Made by a program: the position numbers and the translations under genes. This document shows, one piece after another, positions 12,409-23,229 of a stretch of DNA of 64,000 bases; positions within the stretch are counted from its first letter, which is position 1, and every line of letters starts with the position of its first letter. Under the pieces are notes generated by a model, which was not told the DNA's origin, did no database searches, and saw only the letters and a program-made list of their open reading frames with translations. Origin of the DNA: Brachynemurus nebulosus (Eukaryota > Arthropoda > Insecta > Neuroptera > Myrmeleontidae). The stretch lies in contig JAPWDM010000016.1 of the NCBI GenBank assembly GCA_035578155.1, positions 830,001 through 894,000 on the forward strand. Direction: 5' to 3'.

Positions 12409-12412
<4 letters not shown>
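12351..12412 (+). repeat. Direct partial duplicate of the foldback left arm
   Basis: Repeats about 3778-3840 in the same orientation (ACCATAACAGAAATATG to ACTAAAATTTATAT), between two TA tracts. It is an extra fragment of the left arm inside the palindrome core. Confidence 0.85.
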
Positions 12413-12484
<72 letters not shown>

Positions 12485-12489
12485 GTATA

Positions 12490-12540
<51 letters not shown>
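12413..12540. repeat. (TA)n microsatellite
   Basis: Long alternating TA with a few TTTA and TGTA interruptions between the duplicate fragment and the right arm. Confidence 0.95.
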
Positions 12541-12544
<4 letters not shown>

Positions 12545-12865
12545 TTAAATTTCAGTGAATATCATTTTCGTATTTTAGGGACCTCAAAACATATTTCTGT
12601 TATGGTCCCGGGCTTAGGTCGCGTCATGACACCTGTTGTAATAGCGTATTTCCAGTTTTGAAAATTCGCTAAAAATAAAATATGTAAGTAAACTACTTTT
12701 GTTTAAAGTACTTATCTTTGATGTATTACAATTCTTTATTAAAACTACTGTCGAGTAGCTGAGTACCCATACTAAAAAATGGTTCGAGTGCAAAGGGTTA
12801 ATTAATGGCTCAACCGGCTTACTGTTTATTTTGTATTGTTAATAAATTGTGAAATTGACACATCC
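12541..12865 (-). mobile_element. Right arm of the foldback split by the provirus
   Basis: Reverse complement of 3518-3840 with scattered substitutions. It ends GACACATCC, the inverse of the GGATGTGTC start. The pair brackets 9.3 kb, most of it the provirus. Confidence 0.85.
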
Positions 12866-13269
12866 TGGTTTATTTCTTTATCGCTATTCTGCTGGCAGGG
12901 GCGCAGCCCTCGACATCTCTTAGTTTTCAGGTGTGGTTATTGTACTCATTGCTGATACCACCAACAAGCGTGCGTTATTTTTCCGGCAATAAGGAAAACT
13001 GGCATCATTATAATTTAATTCGCATCCAGGAAATAGCTGAAGTAACGAATTATTCGCCTCATCACTAAACCATTTTATTATTTGTCGTTTTATTACTTTT
13101 AGAATAATACACTTTAATTATTCAGTAATTGTGTTTTATTAAATAAAGAATACAAAATTAATAATATGTTAATTATATTGTGTCCGTATGAAAACGTGTT
13201 CCATTTGTGTAAAGTTTAGTGTGTGAATATATTTTCTATGCGTGAGTAGTATTCCATCTGTAGTAGATG
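12866..13269. other. Intergenic DNA, nothing recognised
   Basis: Less AT-rich than the surroundings at the start (CAGGGGCGCAGCCCTCG), but I find no gene, repeat partner or domain. Confidence 0.4.
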
Positions 13270-13484
13270 TAGGGGAATGTAGCCCAAAGCGGGTAAACTT
13301 ACAAGGGGAGTATCAAACATGGGAATCACGGATTTGGGAGAAATTAATATATGTTGTGGAATATATTTCTCTGAGTATTATAGTGATAATAATTTAGGCC
13401 AATGCGACTTGATTTAGAAATTAGACGCACGAAAAATTTCGAATAACATCGTGTTTGATATGTATCAGCTACTTGGTATTGTCT

Positions 13485-13600
13485 GCAAAAAGGGCCGCTG
13501 GTGGTGTGGTTAGTACCTACTCTCATGTATGTAACTTTTTTTAATATACAGACGGAAAGGTTATATGTTCGAATCGATGCCTTTCTAACATAAATAATTC
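13485..13600 (+). other. tRNA-derived (SINE-like) module, left arm
   Basis: The A-box-like segment TGGTGTGGTTAGTACC and B-box-like ATGTTCGAATCG are separated by about 70 bases, including a T-run and AATATACAGA. It is too degenerate for a functional tRNA. The inverse copy is at about 16535-16625. Confidence 0.6.
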
Positions 13601-13674
13601 TCTTTTCAATTTTTTTTTAATTTTTTCAATATTGTACAATGGTCAATTACATTGACGATGCTATCATTCTTTTT

Positions 13675-13951
13675 TTAAATGGAGATATGGTATTCTTTTT
13701 TATGTCTGTAATTATTTTCTGAAAAAGGGGATATAATATTTTTTTGTACATGTTGTCATTACATGTAACAGTAATTTTATCGTAAATCTTAAATTACTGA
13801 ATTTTTTTTTTTACTTAAAATTAAAGCGATTTTTATTATAAATTATTTATACTATTTTTAGACATTCTTTATTTTATCCTTATTTAAAGTAATGGCAGTT
13901 GTAAATTTTTTTATAATAATGACATAAAAAAGAATACCATATCTCCATTTA
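13675..13951. repeat. Palindrome with 32-bp perfect ends
   Basis: TTAAATGGAGATATGGTATT onward (13675-13706) is the exact reverse complement of 13920-13951. The interior is AT-rich and has no coding frame. Confidence 0.85.
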
Positions 13952-13961
13952 AAATAAATTA

Positions 13962-14285
13962 AAGTAAGAAAATTTTTTTTTAAGAAAAAGCTGCTTTTAT
14001 TTAAAATTGAGGTAAAAAAATAAAATAATTTTTGAGTGATGTTTGAGGCAATATGCAACATAATTTATAAAAGCTTGAGGCGTTATCATTAATTATCTCT
14101 GTTTTGGATGTTTTGAATATAAGTTTCGCTATTTTACTTTTCAGTAATTACCAAACTTAATTAAACGCCTCGAGCTTTTATAAATTATGTTGCATATTGC
14201 TTCAAACTTCACTCAAAAATTATTTTATTTTTTTAGCTCATTTTTAAATAAAAGCTTTTTCTTAAAAAACATTTTTTTTACTTTC
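13962..14285. repeat. Palindrome with ~120-bp arms
   Basis: The arm 13962-14083 (includes GCAATATGCAACATAATTTA and AAGCTTGAGGCG) pairs with 14166-14285 (CGCCTCGAGCTTTTATAAAT and so on) around an 82-bp loop. Mismatches are few. Confidence 0.85.
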
Positions 14286-14543
14286 TTTCTACTTTTTAGT
14301 CTAATTACAATTAATTTAAAACAAAAAATTCGTCAAGTGCGTGTTTTTGACACGCATTAAGTAATGTCACCTCAGTGAAAGTGTTAATTTATGATTTTTT
14401 GGCTCGTTTTTTAAGTACAGTTTTAATACAGCTCTCTTGCATTTGTTCAGTATATGCATGTACAACTCTATAATACAGTAAGAATACAGCCCTCTTGCGT
14501 TTATTCAATATATGCATGTACAACTCTATAATTATTATATTAT

Positions 14544-14554
14544 ATATTGTTATT
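14544..14554 (+). repeat. Target-site duplication, left copy (1.5-kb retroposon, copy 1)
   Basis: ATATTGTTATT, repeated at 16090-16100 on the other side of the retroposon. Confidence 0.7.
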
Positions 14555-16089
14555 TATTTTTTTTTTTTTACTTAAAATTGGGGTACTGCAGCCGGTGGAT
14601 GGCACGGTCAGCAGCACCCGGCGGCATCGCCTACAAAGGGCATACGCCGCCAAAACGGGAAAATGATAAAAACGACACATATAGACAGGAACACATAAAT
14701 GCATTAGACAACGGACAAACATACACATGATAAAATTCACCGATGAGCCCTGCCATCCCAGGCCTTCATAACGAGCGGACAGTCCTTGGTGGCGGTACGC
14801 TAAGTACTAGCCAGAACGTCCGGTTACCAAGGACTGAAAACCAACGATGAAACTCCGAGGTGTAAAGGGCCTCGGAGTGGAGAAATCTGAGTAAAAATAT
14901 CACAATAAAACAACATCACAATAATATCACAAAAAAATAAAATAAGAGGAAAATCTTATTACGTCACTGGGAAGCCACAGGCCGACCAGTGCCGCAATAA
15001 GTAGTTAAAAACAAAACCGCTGAGGGGCCACAACGGCAAGCCCACAGCGGTACAATAAAATATCACAGATAAGAATAGAAGGAAATGATGTACCACCTCG
15101 GGTGGAAAAGGCCCTCGGTGGTACATCGTTAAAACAAAACAGATTAAAACAATCTTATTAAAAAATAAAAACGACAATATCACAATTTAAAAAAAAAATT
15201 TCTTGCTCTGTGGCACGATTCCGCTCCCCATAGTCTCGACAATTCCGAAATGGCTTCGTCAACACCTAGGAACTCACACGTGTAGGGACAGTGACATCTG
15301 ATTACTGAGCAACATGTACTGTTCTGTCAGATAACTGATTACTGGGTACATGTGCCGTTCTGTCAGATGTCGGGGTCAACCTACACGGGAGACCGGTACG
15401 ATGACTAGGCCACGTTCGTCCGAGTCGAGGCTACAGAGAACGGGACAATGCCACAGAGTATCACAAAGTCAACATCTGACCTGTGTTCGTATCACTTCGA
15501 CGGGGCGGAAGCCGCCATATCAACGCCCACGAACGCATCCGTACGAGGGACGAGGACGTCTCCTTACTGGGCGAGCTCGCTCAAGCTGTTCGGGCAGACG
15601 TCGACTCGGACGTGTGGCCGATGAGAACGAGTGCGTCGGGAGCCGCATTCCTACCCATCGAAATGACAAGAACAAGGCCAGGGAAATATCACAGGAAGAG
15701 CAATATTTGCAAAATACCACCGCAGGCATGAAAACCCAGGGTGGCAAAACAAGGATCACAGATTCGTCACAGCTTGGTTAAAACAAAATCACAGATAAAA
15801 TATCACTTTTCGACTCGTCTGACGCGATTCACGAGACTGGTAAACATGCCCATACCAGCTACTACATTCACTTTCGTCAGTCAGTTGAGCAGCGTCAGCC
15901 CCAATTTCCAACTACGCACAATCTAGACTATCGGTGAAGTTTCGCTCAATACGAGAATGCCACACTGTCGATCCTACGACAATCATCCTTGTCGAAAAAA
16001 ATACCCTAGCCTCGTTAGCCTGCTAGCCGAAGCTAACAGTTGCCCGCCGGGCACGAACGGGGACGTGAAGGATGGATTTTAGCCCAGCA
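14555..16089 (-). mobile_element. 1.5-kb non-coding retroposon, copy 1
   Basis: On the minus strand it starts GCTGGGCTAAAATCCATCC and ends CCCCAATTTTAAG plus a poly(A) of about a dozen, with an 11-bp duplication on both sides. It is GC-richer than the surroundings. Copy 2 (44177-45684) shares both ends, so this is a defined full-length unit. It holds no frame encoding a recognised protein on either strand, so it is non-autonomous and presumably mobilised by a LINE. The body is peppered with ATCACA/TGTGAT motifs and contains blocks shared with copy 2 such as GGCATCGCCTAC and ACAGTCCTTGGTGGCGGTAC. Confidence 0.85.
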
Positions 16090-16092
16090 ATA

Positions 16093-16136
<44 letters not shown>
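16090..16136 (+). repeat. Right target-site duplication followed by (ATT)n
   Basis: ATATTGTTATT at 16090-16100 runs into about 12 ATT units. The left target copy lacks the long ATT run. Confidence 0.75.
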
Positions 16137-16139
<3 letters not shown>

Positions 16140-16534
16140 TTTTCCCCCACTATAATCACACAACGAGATTAATATGTCATCCTTCGGTGACATAAAAAAA
16201 ATTAAAGAAGTAATTTTTTTACCTATATTTTAATCGGTTAATTTACCCTAATCAAACATAACTATGGAAACAGAAAATTCCAATATTTGACAATTTGAAA
16301 TGTCAAAAAAATTGCATAGGACTAAAAATCAACGATTTTGGTTTGGGTCGATTTAGAGCAAAACTAATTATACAATATTGCATTGTCATCAAGGTTAGAC
16401 ACGTATGCAAAATTTGAAACCTCTAGCTCAATTAAAAGTTGTCTAAATTTTGATTCCAAGACCATTGTACAATTTTGAAAAAATTAAAAAAAAAAATTGA
16501 AAAGAGAATTATTATTTATGTTGGAAAGGCATAG

Positions 16535-16625
16535 AATCGAACATAGAACCTTTAGTTCTGTATATTAAAAAAAAGTTACATATATGACAGCAGACACTAA
16601 CCACACCACCAGCGGCCCTTGTTGC
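16535..16625 (-). other. tRNA-derived (SINE-like) module, right arm
   Basis: On the minus strand: GGTGGTGTGGTTAGTG (A box) and CTATGTTCGATTCTATG (B box in a T-arm-like setting). It is the inverse copy of 13485-13600. Confidence 0.6.
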
Positions 16626-16872
16626 AGACAATACCAATTAACTGATACATATCAAACACGATATGTTATTAGAAATTTTTCCTGCGTTTAATTTCTAAAT
16701 AAAGTCGCATTGGCCTGAATTATTATCACTACAATTCTCAGAGAAATATATTCCACAACATATATTAATTTAAATAATTTACTGTTGAGAGGTTTACTTT
16801 GTGAAATTTCATTTTAAATATTAAAAATATTTAAAGTTTCAATTACTTTGTCAATTTCACTAGAATTGAGTA

Positions 16873-16921
16873 GAATTTACTAAACGCGTTTCCAATCTCG
16901 CGACCATCATCAGAGTAATTG
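16873..16921 (-). ncRNA. Hammerhead-ribozyme-like motif, left arm
   Basis: Minus strand: AATTAC, then T, CTGATGA, a possible stem-loop TGGTC-GCGA-GATTG (GNRA tetraloop, three wobble pairs), GAAA, CGCGTTTA, then GTAAATT, which can pair with AATTAC apart from one bulge. The order (stem I, CUGAUGA, stem II, GAAA, UUA before stem I) is that of a hammerhead with a minimal palindromic stem III, as reported in Penelope-like elements. The fold was done by eye and activity is unknown. Confidence 0.45.
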
Positions 16922-17604
16922 AAGAAATGTATGTGGGAGTGTAATAAATACTCTTAAAAATGAATTTGGGAAAAACCCGTCATTATACTATTTCATATGA
17001 AATAGGCTGTACAATAACGTACCTGAAAGACGATGTTGATAAACCAGTTTTGAATAATAGAGGTAATTATTTTTATCTGTTCTCGCGACCATCATCAGAG
17101 TAATTGAAGAAATGTATGTGGGAGTGTAATAAATACTCTTAAAAATGAATTTGGGAAAAACCCGTCATTATACTATTTCATATGAAATAGGCTGTACAAT
17201 AACGTACCTGAAAGACGATGTTGATAAACCAGTTTTGAATAATAGAGGTAATTATTTTTATCTGTACATCTGTATAGATTGAACAGTGACCCACAAGTGG
17301 AGGTTTTAAATGATCAAAACGACCTAAATAATTCACCTTTATTAAAACTGAACTTCTAAACGAAAAAATATAATTTCAGCAACTTTAACATTTTGGACAC
17401 CCCTCCTTTATTCTTAAACATATTGGTTAAAAATTTTTACCTTACACAGATAAAAATAATTACCTCTATTATTCAAAACTGGTTTATCAACATCGTCTTT
17501 CAGGTACGTTATTGTACAGCCTATTTCATATGAAATAGTATAATGACGGGTTTTTCCCAAATTCATTTTTAAGAGTATTTATTACACTCCCACATACATT
17601 TCTT

Positions 17605-17653
17605 TAATTACTCTGATGATGGTCGCGAGATTGAAAACGCGTTTAGTAAATTC
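17605..17653 (+). ncRNA. Hammerhead-ribozyme-like motif, right arm (altered)
   Basis: Same motif on the plus strand with CTGATGA at 17613-17619. The junction reads GATTGAAAACGCG instead of GATTGGAAACGCG, which weakens stem II or the GAAA box. Probably non-functional. Confidence 0.35.
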
Positions 17654-18045
17654 TACTCAATTCTAGTGAAATTGACAAAGTAATTGAAACTTTAAATATT
17701 TTTAATATATATTAATTTCTCCCAAATCCATGATTCCCATGTTTGATACTCCTCTTGTAAGATTGAACGCCCAAAAAGTGGCTTTTGACTTCGATATGAA
17801 GATTTTTTTTATATTATCAGATAGAATAGCTATTGAACTTTAAAATGAAACTTCGCTTAAGAAATTTTTATATGAGGTTTATTTTTAATAAAGAAAACAC
17901 AAAACCTCTGCAAAAACCCGCTTCGCCCGTATAGGTATCCTAAAGCGAGTAACCCCCTTTGGACAAAGCGGGTAAGTACATTATGTATTTAAATTTTTAA
18001 ATACTGTTATTATTTTTTAATAAAAATTTTCATAACTACCCGTGG

Positions 18046-18192
18046 AAAAATGATTGGATCTAATTGGATCAAATTGGATATAAATATATCAGATCCAATT
18101 GGATCCTAAAATTGGCCCTATTTGATTGGATCCAATTGGATCTGAATTACCGGGTGTATTTTTAAATCTTGGATCCAATTGGATCCAACATG
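18046..18192 (+). repeat. Cluster of GGATCCAATTGGATCC palindromes
   Basis: About eight TTGGATC or GATCCAA units in 150 bp, several forming the self-complementary word GATCCAATTGGATC. No coding frame. Confidence 0.85.
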
Positions 18193-18309
18193 AACGCAAA
18201 TTTTTTCTTATTATCTCTTTTCTACTATCTCTCTTTCTTTATCTTTATATGTACTATACAACATTCCACGTTTCATGTATCTTACCAACTATGTACCATT
18301 TTTTTATTG

Positions 18310-18425
18310 CAAATGTTGACTCTTGTGGGATTCGATCACTGTTCATGCTGAAGGTGTAAAATGTGACGTCATTTCTTAAAATATCCATAGGTCTTAACCA
18401 CTAGGCTACGCTATCCTTGTTTATA
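18310..18425 (-). other. tRNA-derived (SINE-like) fragment
   Basis: Minus strand: TAGCGTAGCCTAGTGGTTAAGA matches a Pol III A box and GATCGAATCCCA a B box, about 70 bases apart. No poly(A) tail or target duplication could be defined. Confidence 0.5.
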
Positions 18426-18917
18426 TTTGTCATTATATACTATGTATATTAATACCTACATAGTATTAATATACATTTGATAAATTAGTAAACTTAAGAA
18501 ATTGTCAGAATTTTCATAACTTTTTATTTTTAAATTAATATACGTAATAAAAAAATTACTGTTAATATTAACAAAAAAAAAAAAAAAAATTTAACAAAGA
18601 ATTTCCTAATGTTAAAATTTTAGATGTAATCATTATTATTAGACTTGAAAAGCAAAATAAGAATTTTTCACTATAATATTTTTGTCAGTTAAATATCAGC
18701 AATTATAAATTATTACAACTATATTAGATTCTATTTTTATATTATTATTATAACTATATTAGATTATTATAACTATATTAAATTTCATAATTCTAGTTCC
18801 GACCAGAATGACATATCTATAGATTAAGACTCATTAAGAATTTTTGATTTCAAATGTCCTCAAGGGTCAAAATCACCCGGGCAATCCACGTGCTTTTTTT
18901 TTTGAGGCGCCAACTAA
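18426..18917. other. AT-rich DNA
   Basis: Homopolymer runs and ACTATATTAGATT repeats around 18720-18780. No gene seen. Confidence 0.5.
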
Positions 18918-18918
18918 G

Positions 18919-18920
18919 TG

Positions 18921-18952
<32 letters not shown>
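18919..18952 (+). repeat. (TAA)n microsatellite
   Basis: About ten ATA/TAA units following GTGATAATAAT. Confidence 0.9.
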
Positions 18953-18953
<1 letters not shown>

Positions 18954-19030
18954 TAAAATTTAATATTAATAGATTTGAGCCTTACTTTATGATATTCAAT
19001 TTGAGCCTTACAAATGATATTCCATATTTG

Positions 19031-19155
19031 TAAATAATAAACAAATATTTTACTTTACAAAATACCACTTTTATTTTTGAAACTGTGACAATATTGTTTC
19101 AAAAATAAAAGTGGTATTTTGCAAAGTAAAATATTTGTTTATTATTTACAAATAA
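19031..19155. repeat. Hairpin-forming palindrome, ~55-bp arms
   Basis: TTTGTAAATAATAAACAAAT onward (19028-19082) is the reverse complement of about 19097-19153, with a loop of about 14 bases. Arms are near perfect. Confidence 0.85.
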
Positions 19156-19824
19156 AATTTAATTTATAAAAAAAAATTTTAATTACTTTAAGATGTAAAT
19201 AAAAACATTAAAAATTCAAAAATTTTCACTTGTTCTTTCTCAAAAAAAAAAAAAAAAAATGTTCCTAAAAATAGGCATGAATAACAGCGCCAGTTACCAG
19301 ACTAGTACTTTAATATTATGAAATTATGCAAAAACAGATCCTATTACATTTTAGTATTTCTTTTTTTTTATCCCCTTTTCGTAGAATTAACCCCTAATCT
19401 TTAATCTTCCCTGATAGCTCACCTGTCAGCTCTTTAAAAAAGAGCAACATCAATTTAAACTTTTAATCAATAAAGTCTATGTTTTAGAGTTTTCGAAATA
19501 TTTGACAATTTCGCTCTAATTTTTGAACGACAATTTCACCTCTTTAAAATGTTCTTCTATCGAAATATACCTATATATAAAAAAAAAAAAAAAAAAAAAA
19601 AAACTTTTTAATCCAGAAGGTATCGGCGCATGAGTATTGGAAACTATTCCACCTCAATTTTTTGATGCGATCCTGTTCAAATTGCCTTACTGATGATATA
19701 AATGCACGTTGCTATGGGGCAACCCCGGGCCATGTTGTTTAAACCGAAATTGTTTAAACAATTGCAAGAAATTGTTATTTTTCAACCGAACAAATTTTTT
19801 ATTGAAATACAAATAAAAAAGGTC

Positions 19825-20364
19825 CCATGGCTTTTCACGATCAAGTTAATATTTTTAGAGATATGAATTTTAAAGGTTCGAAAAATCTCAAATTTGGATA
19901 CTTTTGATCCATAAAAAATATATTAAAAAAAAAATAAATAAAATACAAATAATATTTTTTTTAATTCTTTATACAATAGTTAATAACATCCTTAATAGAG
20001 ATTTTAAAAAAATTTCATTATTTATATACCCGAAAGAAAATGAACTGAGAGATGCGCAGAAACGCATTTTAAAATGGGTCAGTCTAAGTCATTTTGAAGG
20101 TAAGGTCGTCATCTGTTAAATACATGTGTCTTATGAACCATAGGCTAGTGAGTTGATTTATTTTACCCACTCCACCTGCGCAAACAAAGACTGTTTTTAG
20201 TTGTTAATTTCGCGCGCTCACAAGTATGCGTCGCTTACCTTTAAAATAGCTTTAAGTATTTTTTCAACTGGACAAATCTTTTTTATATTCTTTATTGAAT
20301 GACTTTTCACGATAAAGCTAATATTTTTAGAGATATGAATTTTTAAAGGTTCCAAAAATCTCGA

Positions 20365-20368
<4 letters not shown>
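19825..20368 (+). repeat. Direct repeat pair (~65 bp) flanking 400 bp
   Basis: CTTTTCACGATCAAGTTAAT...GGTTCGAAAAATCTC at about 19830-19890 recurs as CTTTTCACGATAAAGCTAAT...GGTTCCAAAAATCTC at about 20290-20365. The DNA between has no recognisable gene, although one short frame (19904-20119) is open. Confidence 0.65.
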
Positions 20369-20369
<1 letters not shown>

Positions 20370-20430
<61 letters not shown>

Positions 20431-20433
20431 CAT

Positions 20434-20487
<54 letters not shown>
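20370..20487. repeat. (TA)n microsatellite
   Basis: Alternating TA with one GTATATATATACA interruption, abutting a CAGTAGCGCTC MITE. Confidence 0.95.
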
Positions 20488-20490
<3 letters not shown>

Positions 20491-20715
20491 TAGCGCTCAA
20501 AATTATTTTGACAAGTCTTCTTTTGTTATTATCGTTGACCTGTCGTTATTAAGACTTAGTTCGATATTTTCTTTTTCTTTAGAAATTCATAACATTTAGG
20601 GGTCCTAATTTGTAAAAAATATCATCACTTTAAATACATTATTTGATTCAATACAATATTGTTCTTATTTTTTTAATATCTAACAAACTGTACTTGTCAA
20701 AATACTTTTGAGCGC

Positions 20716-20720
<5 letters not shown>
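20488..20720. mobile_element. Mini-mariner MITE (233 bp)
   Basis: The ends CAGTAGCGCTCAAAATTATT and, inverted, TAGTAGCGCTCAAAAGTATT continue into TTTGACAAG on both sides, giving about 28-bp terminal inverted repeats flanked by TA. Non-coding interior. Typical of a deleted Tc1/mariner transposon. Confidence 0.85.

Positions 20721-20788
<68 letters not shown>
20721..20788. repeat. (TA)n microsatellite
   Basis: Pure TA between the mini-mariner and a Gypsy fragment. Confidence 0.95.
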
Positions 20789-20791
<3 letters not shown>

Positions 20792-20801
20792 TATATAGGT
20801 T

Positions 20802-21575
20802 TTACAAGTTGAGACGATCCGGTAGTTTCTTAATTCTAACTGAATGACGAACTGGAACATCAGTATTTTCCCGTGGAGTGTGTTTGGGTACGATGAGAGA
20901 ATTTGTAGGTGGCGTTGTAGGCATGTGATCCACTTCGTTTGCCGTCGGAATTTCTTCGACTGTAGTGGTACATGATGGTGAACTTGAGGTTTCGGTTCCG
21001 GTAATATCAGTTTCTTCCCCATTGATTTTGGGACACGTAGCCGTGGTGAAGGGCTTTGTATGTATAATCGTTGGTTCACAAGTTAGGGTGATTGTACCCG
21101 CTAATGTTAATTGGTTAATTGGTTAACATGGCATCGACATAAATTTCCGTTCATTGCCACGGTATAATTAAGAGCGCCGTCTTTCCTAATTATCGTACCA
21201 AAAGCCCGTTTCCGATTAGGTGTGTTGTAAACTGTTGCGGCGACAACTTCTCCCGGATTAAAACTTGTGTCGAAGAAGCAAATATTGCCCTTTTGTAATC
21301 TTTCAATTATTTCCTTAACTGGATCCGGCCTTATTATATCTAATTTTGAACGTATATCTCGTCCTAAAGATAGTTTTGCAGAACTTTCTTGTGTTGTAAT
21401 GTTTGGCGCCCGTCTAAGTAAATAGAAATGTATTGAGCCCTTGTTGGATGTTTCCGTTATAATTTTGTACTGCTCTGAGAGCCTGTTTTAGTGTATAGAC
21501 ATATCTCTCGGCCTGTCCATTCGAAGTCGGATGGAATGGTGCACATGTAATGTGCTTGATATTTAAATACCCCTG
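20802..21575 (-). pseudogene. Ty3/Gypsy integrase C-terminal fragment
   Basis: The upstream part reads IKHITCAPFHPTSNGQAERY, which includes the third catalytic residue (E in NGQAER) of a retroviral integrase core. It is followed by further integrase-like sequence and a C-terminal tail ending in a basic RIKKLPDRLNL-type motif before a stop at 20802-20804. Several frameshifts are needed to follow it. This style of tail is typical of the Gypsy elements annotated as K02A2.6-like. The 5' part (the other integrase residues, RT, gag) is missing: the fragment begins at a (TA)n-associated dispersed repeat at about 21575. Confidence 0.8.
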
Positions 21576-21635
21576 TCGCAGCATCTGTATAATATAGCGA
21601 ATTTCCAAACACTGGATACTGGCGGATCTCATATA

Positions 21636-21726
<91 letters not shown>

Positions 21727-22000
21727 CCGTTCAGAATATACGATCGAGCTGATTTTTTAATGAGGTCCACCGGGATCTTGCAGATCCAGAAACACCAAAA
21801 ATATGTTACTGAACCGATTCGGAAAATTTTGGCACTGGTAGAGAGCTTAATTATTTTAAATGGATAGCAACTATGCTATACAAAGTCCGTTTGGGTTCTT
21901 AGGTCACAAAAATACCAAAAATAAATTACCCAGCCGATTTTAAAACTTCTTTTACTCTTAGAAAGCTAAAGTATTTTAAGTGGGTACAGGTGTTAAGCAG
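21576..22000. repeat. Dispersed repeat with (TA)n core
   Basis: It starts at GCAGCATCTGTATAATATAG, then AGCGAATTTCC and GGCGGATCTCAT, a (TA)n tract (about 21636-21724), then the inverse-oriented block CAGAATATACGATCGAGCTG to about 21990. The same text occurs at 31560-31830 and 40190-40700. Confidence 0.75.
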
Positions 22001-22361
22001 TGGTTTTGAGTGGTACGTATGAGTTGTCACGTCTTTTCTTTTTTAATTTGCAGTTATTTACAGAATTCTTAAAAATGTGATTCCTCAGACAATTCCATGT
22101 AAAAAAGGTATACTTATTACATTTCGATGCCGCTTTCGAGTAATTTGAAGTATAAGTTTCTATTTCCAAATTATCCCCTAATCATAAGTGATGAAATAAT
22201 TGGTACTAAAAATTTAATTATCCTGCTCATAGGGACCCCTAAAATATCCATTGTCAAAAACGCCTAAAAAATTTTAAAAAAAAGTCAGTTTCGTTCCACC
22301 CTTCTACATTTTACCCTTTTGCTTTATCTACCTAATTATTGAGTTTTGGAAGAAAGTGTAG

Positions 22362-22363
<2 letters not shown>
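22001..22363. other. Intergenic DNA, nothing recognised
   Basis: No supported gene or repeat partner. Confidence 0.45.
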
Positions 22364-22422
<59 letters not shown>

Positions 22423-22700
22423 GGTGTAAAATATATAACTCTCCGAAAAAATAGGGGAGAAAGGTCTCAATTTACTAATTAAGTTTTGCTAGTTAATTTG
22501 TTCCGATTATGTTTCATTTCAGAAATTTTTGATTGTCAAAAACTTGTTAAAAAATGGCCCCTAGAAAAAAATCCTAAATCAGGCTCTGACTACCTAACAT
22601 ATTTTTTGTTTTTGTTTTTTTGAATGTTAAACTTTTCATCAACAAAATATGTTTACCGAATCTTTTGAAATTAAGTGTACAGTAGCGTACAAAAAAATTA
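22364..22700. repeat. (TA)n tract followed by a one-ended MITE-like sequence
   Basis: (TA)n at 22364-22418 abuts ACAGGGTGTAAAATATATAA (22419 on), the same kind of end as at 26938 and 63609. A second transposon-like end, CAGTAGCGTACAAAAAAATT, lies at 22680. No partner ends were identified. Confidence 0.55.
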
Positions 22701-23229
22701 ACATATTTTGTAATAAAACAATTGCAGGTAATATTCATACTTATATGAGTTATAAACATCTGTAACTGACTTCAGTAGTCTAAATATCATTTACTTACAT
22801 CAACTTCAAAAATTTCTGTAAAAAAAATTCATTCTAAACAATTAATTAGAATTTTTCTAAAATTTTTGTAGGTCATTGTACATAAAACTTTCGCTTTATA
22901 AAAATATAGGTTAATAGTGTACGCACCTCATTGTCATTAGGTCATTATACCTATTTACAAAATACAGCTAATTGAGCTAATGCATACTTGAAGTCACATA
23001 AATAATATTCTATTAGTTATTTACCGGGTGTCAATTTAAAAACAAACCGGTCTCATATATTTGGAACTGTAAAAGATAATTAAAATTTCTCAAAACTGTT
23101 TCTAGAATATGGGAGAGAAACTAATATAGCAAACATGAGAATTTTTTGCAACTTTAAAATTATAATATCCTATTTAAGCATGAAAGCTCTTTAAAAATTA
23201 AAAATCACAAAGTGATTGAAAAATTATCC

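Larger units (their letters stand above)
16790..17705. mobile_element. Foldback element with an internal 185-bp tandem duplication
   Basis: The left arm about 16806-17081 and right arm about 17443-17700 are inverted. Within the left side a 185-bp unit is duplicated in direct orientation (16897-17081 and 17082-17266) with almost no differences. The central loop is 17267-17442. The outer arm parts carry a hammerhead-like motif (minus strand 16873-16921, plus strand 17605-17653). The element interrupts the right arm of the larger composite. Confidence 0.85.
13270..17770. mobile_element. Large inverted-repeat composite with nested insertions
   Basis: The left arm about 13280-13640 (AAAGCGGGTAAACTTACAAG, GGGAATCACGGATTTGGGAG, ATATGTTGTGGAATATATTTC, a tRNA-like segment, then GCCTTTCTAACATAAATAAT) has its reverse complement at about 16480-16775, continuing at about 17705-17765. 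The right arm is split at about 16780 by a second palindrome (16790-17705). Between the arms lie two further palindromes and a 1.5-kb retroposon. No transposase is visible. Confidence 0.75.

Noticed and set aside
15350..15781. Arg/Ser-rich open frames in the 1.5-kb retroposon (also 44951-45385)
   Set aside because: They run antisense to the element, differ at their ends between copies and show no domain; likely chance frames in GC-rich DNA.
19904..20119. A 71-codon frame with basic N-terminus
   Set aside because: No domain, low-complexity start and no homologous copy in the window.
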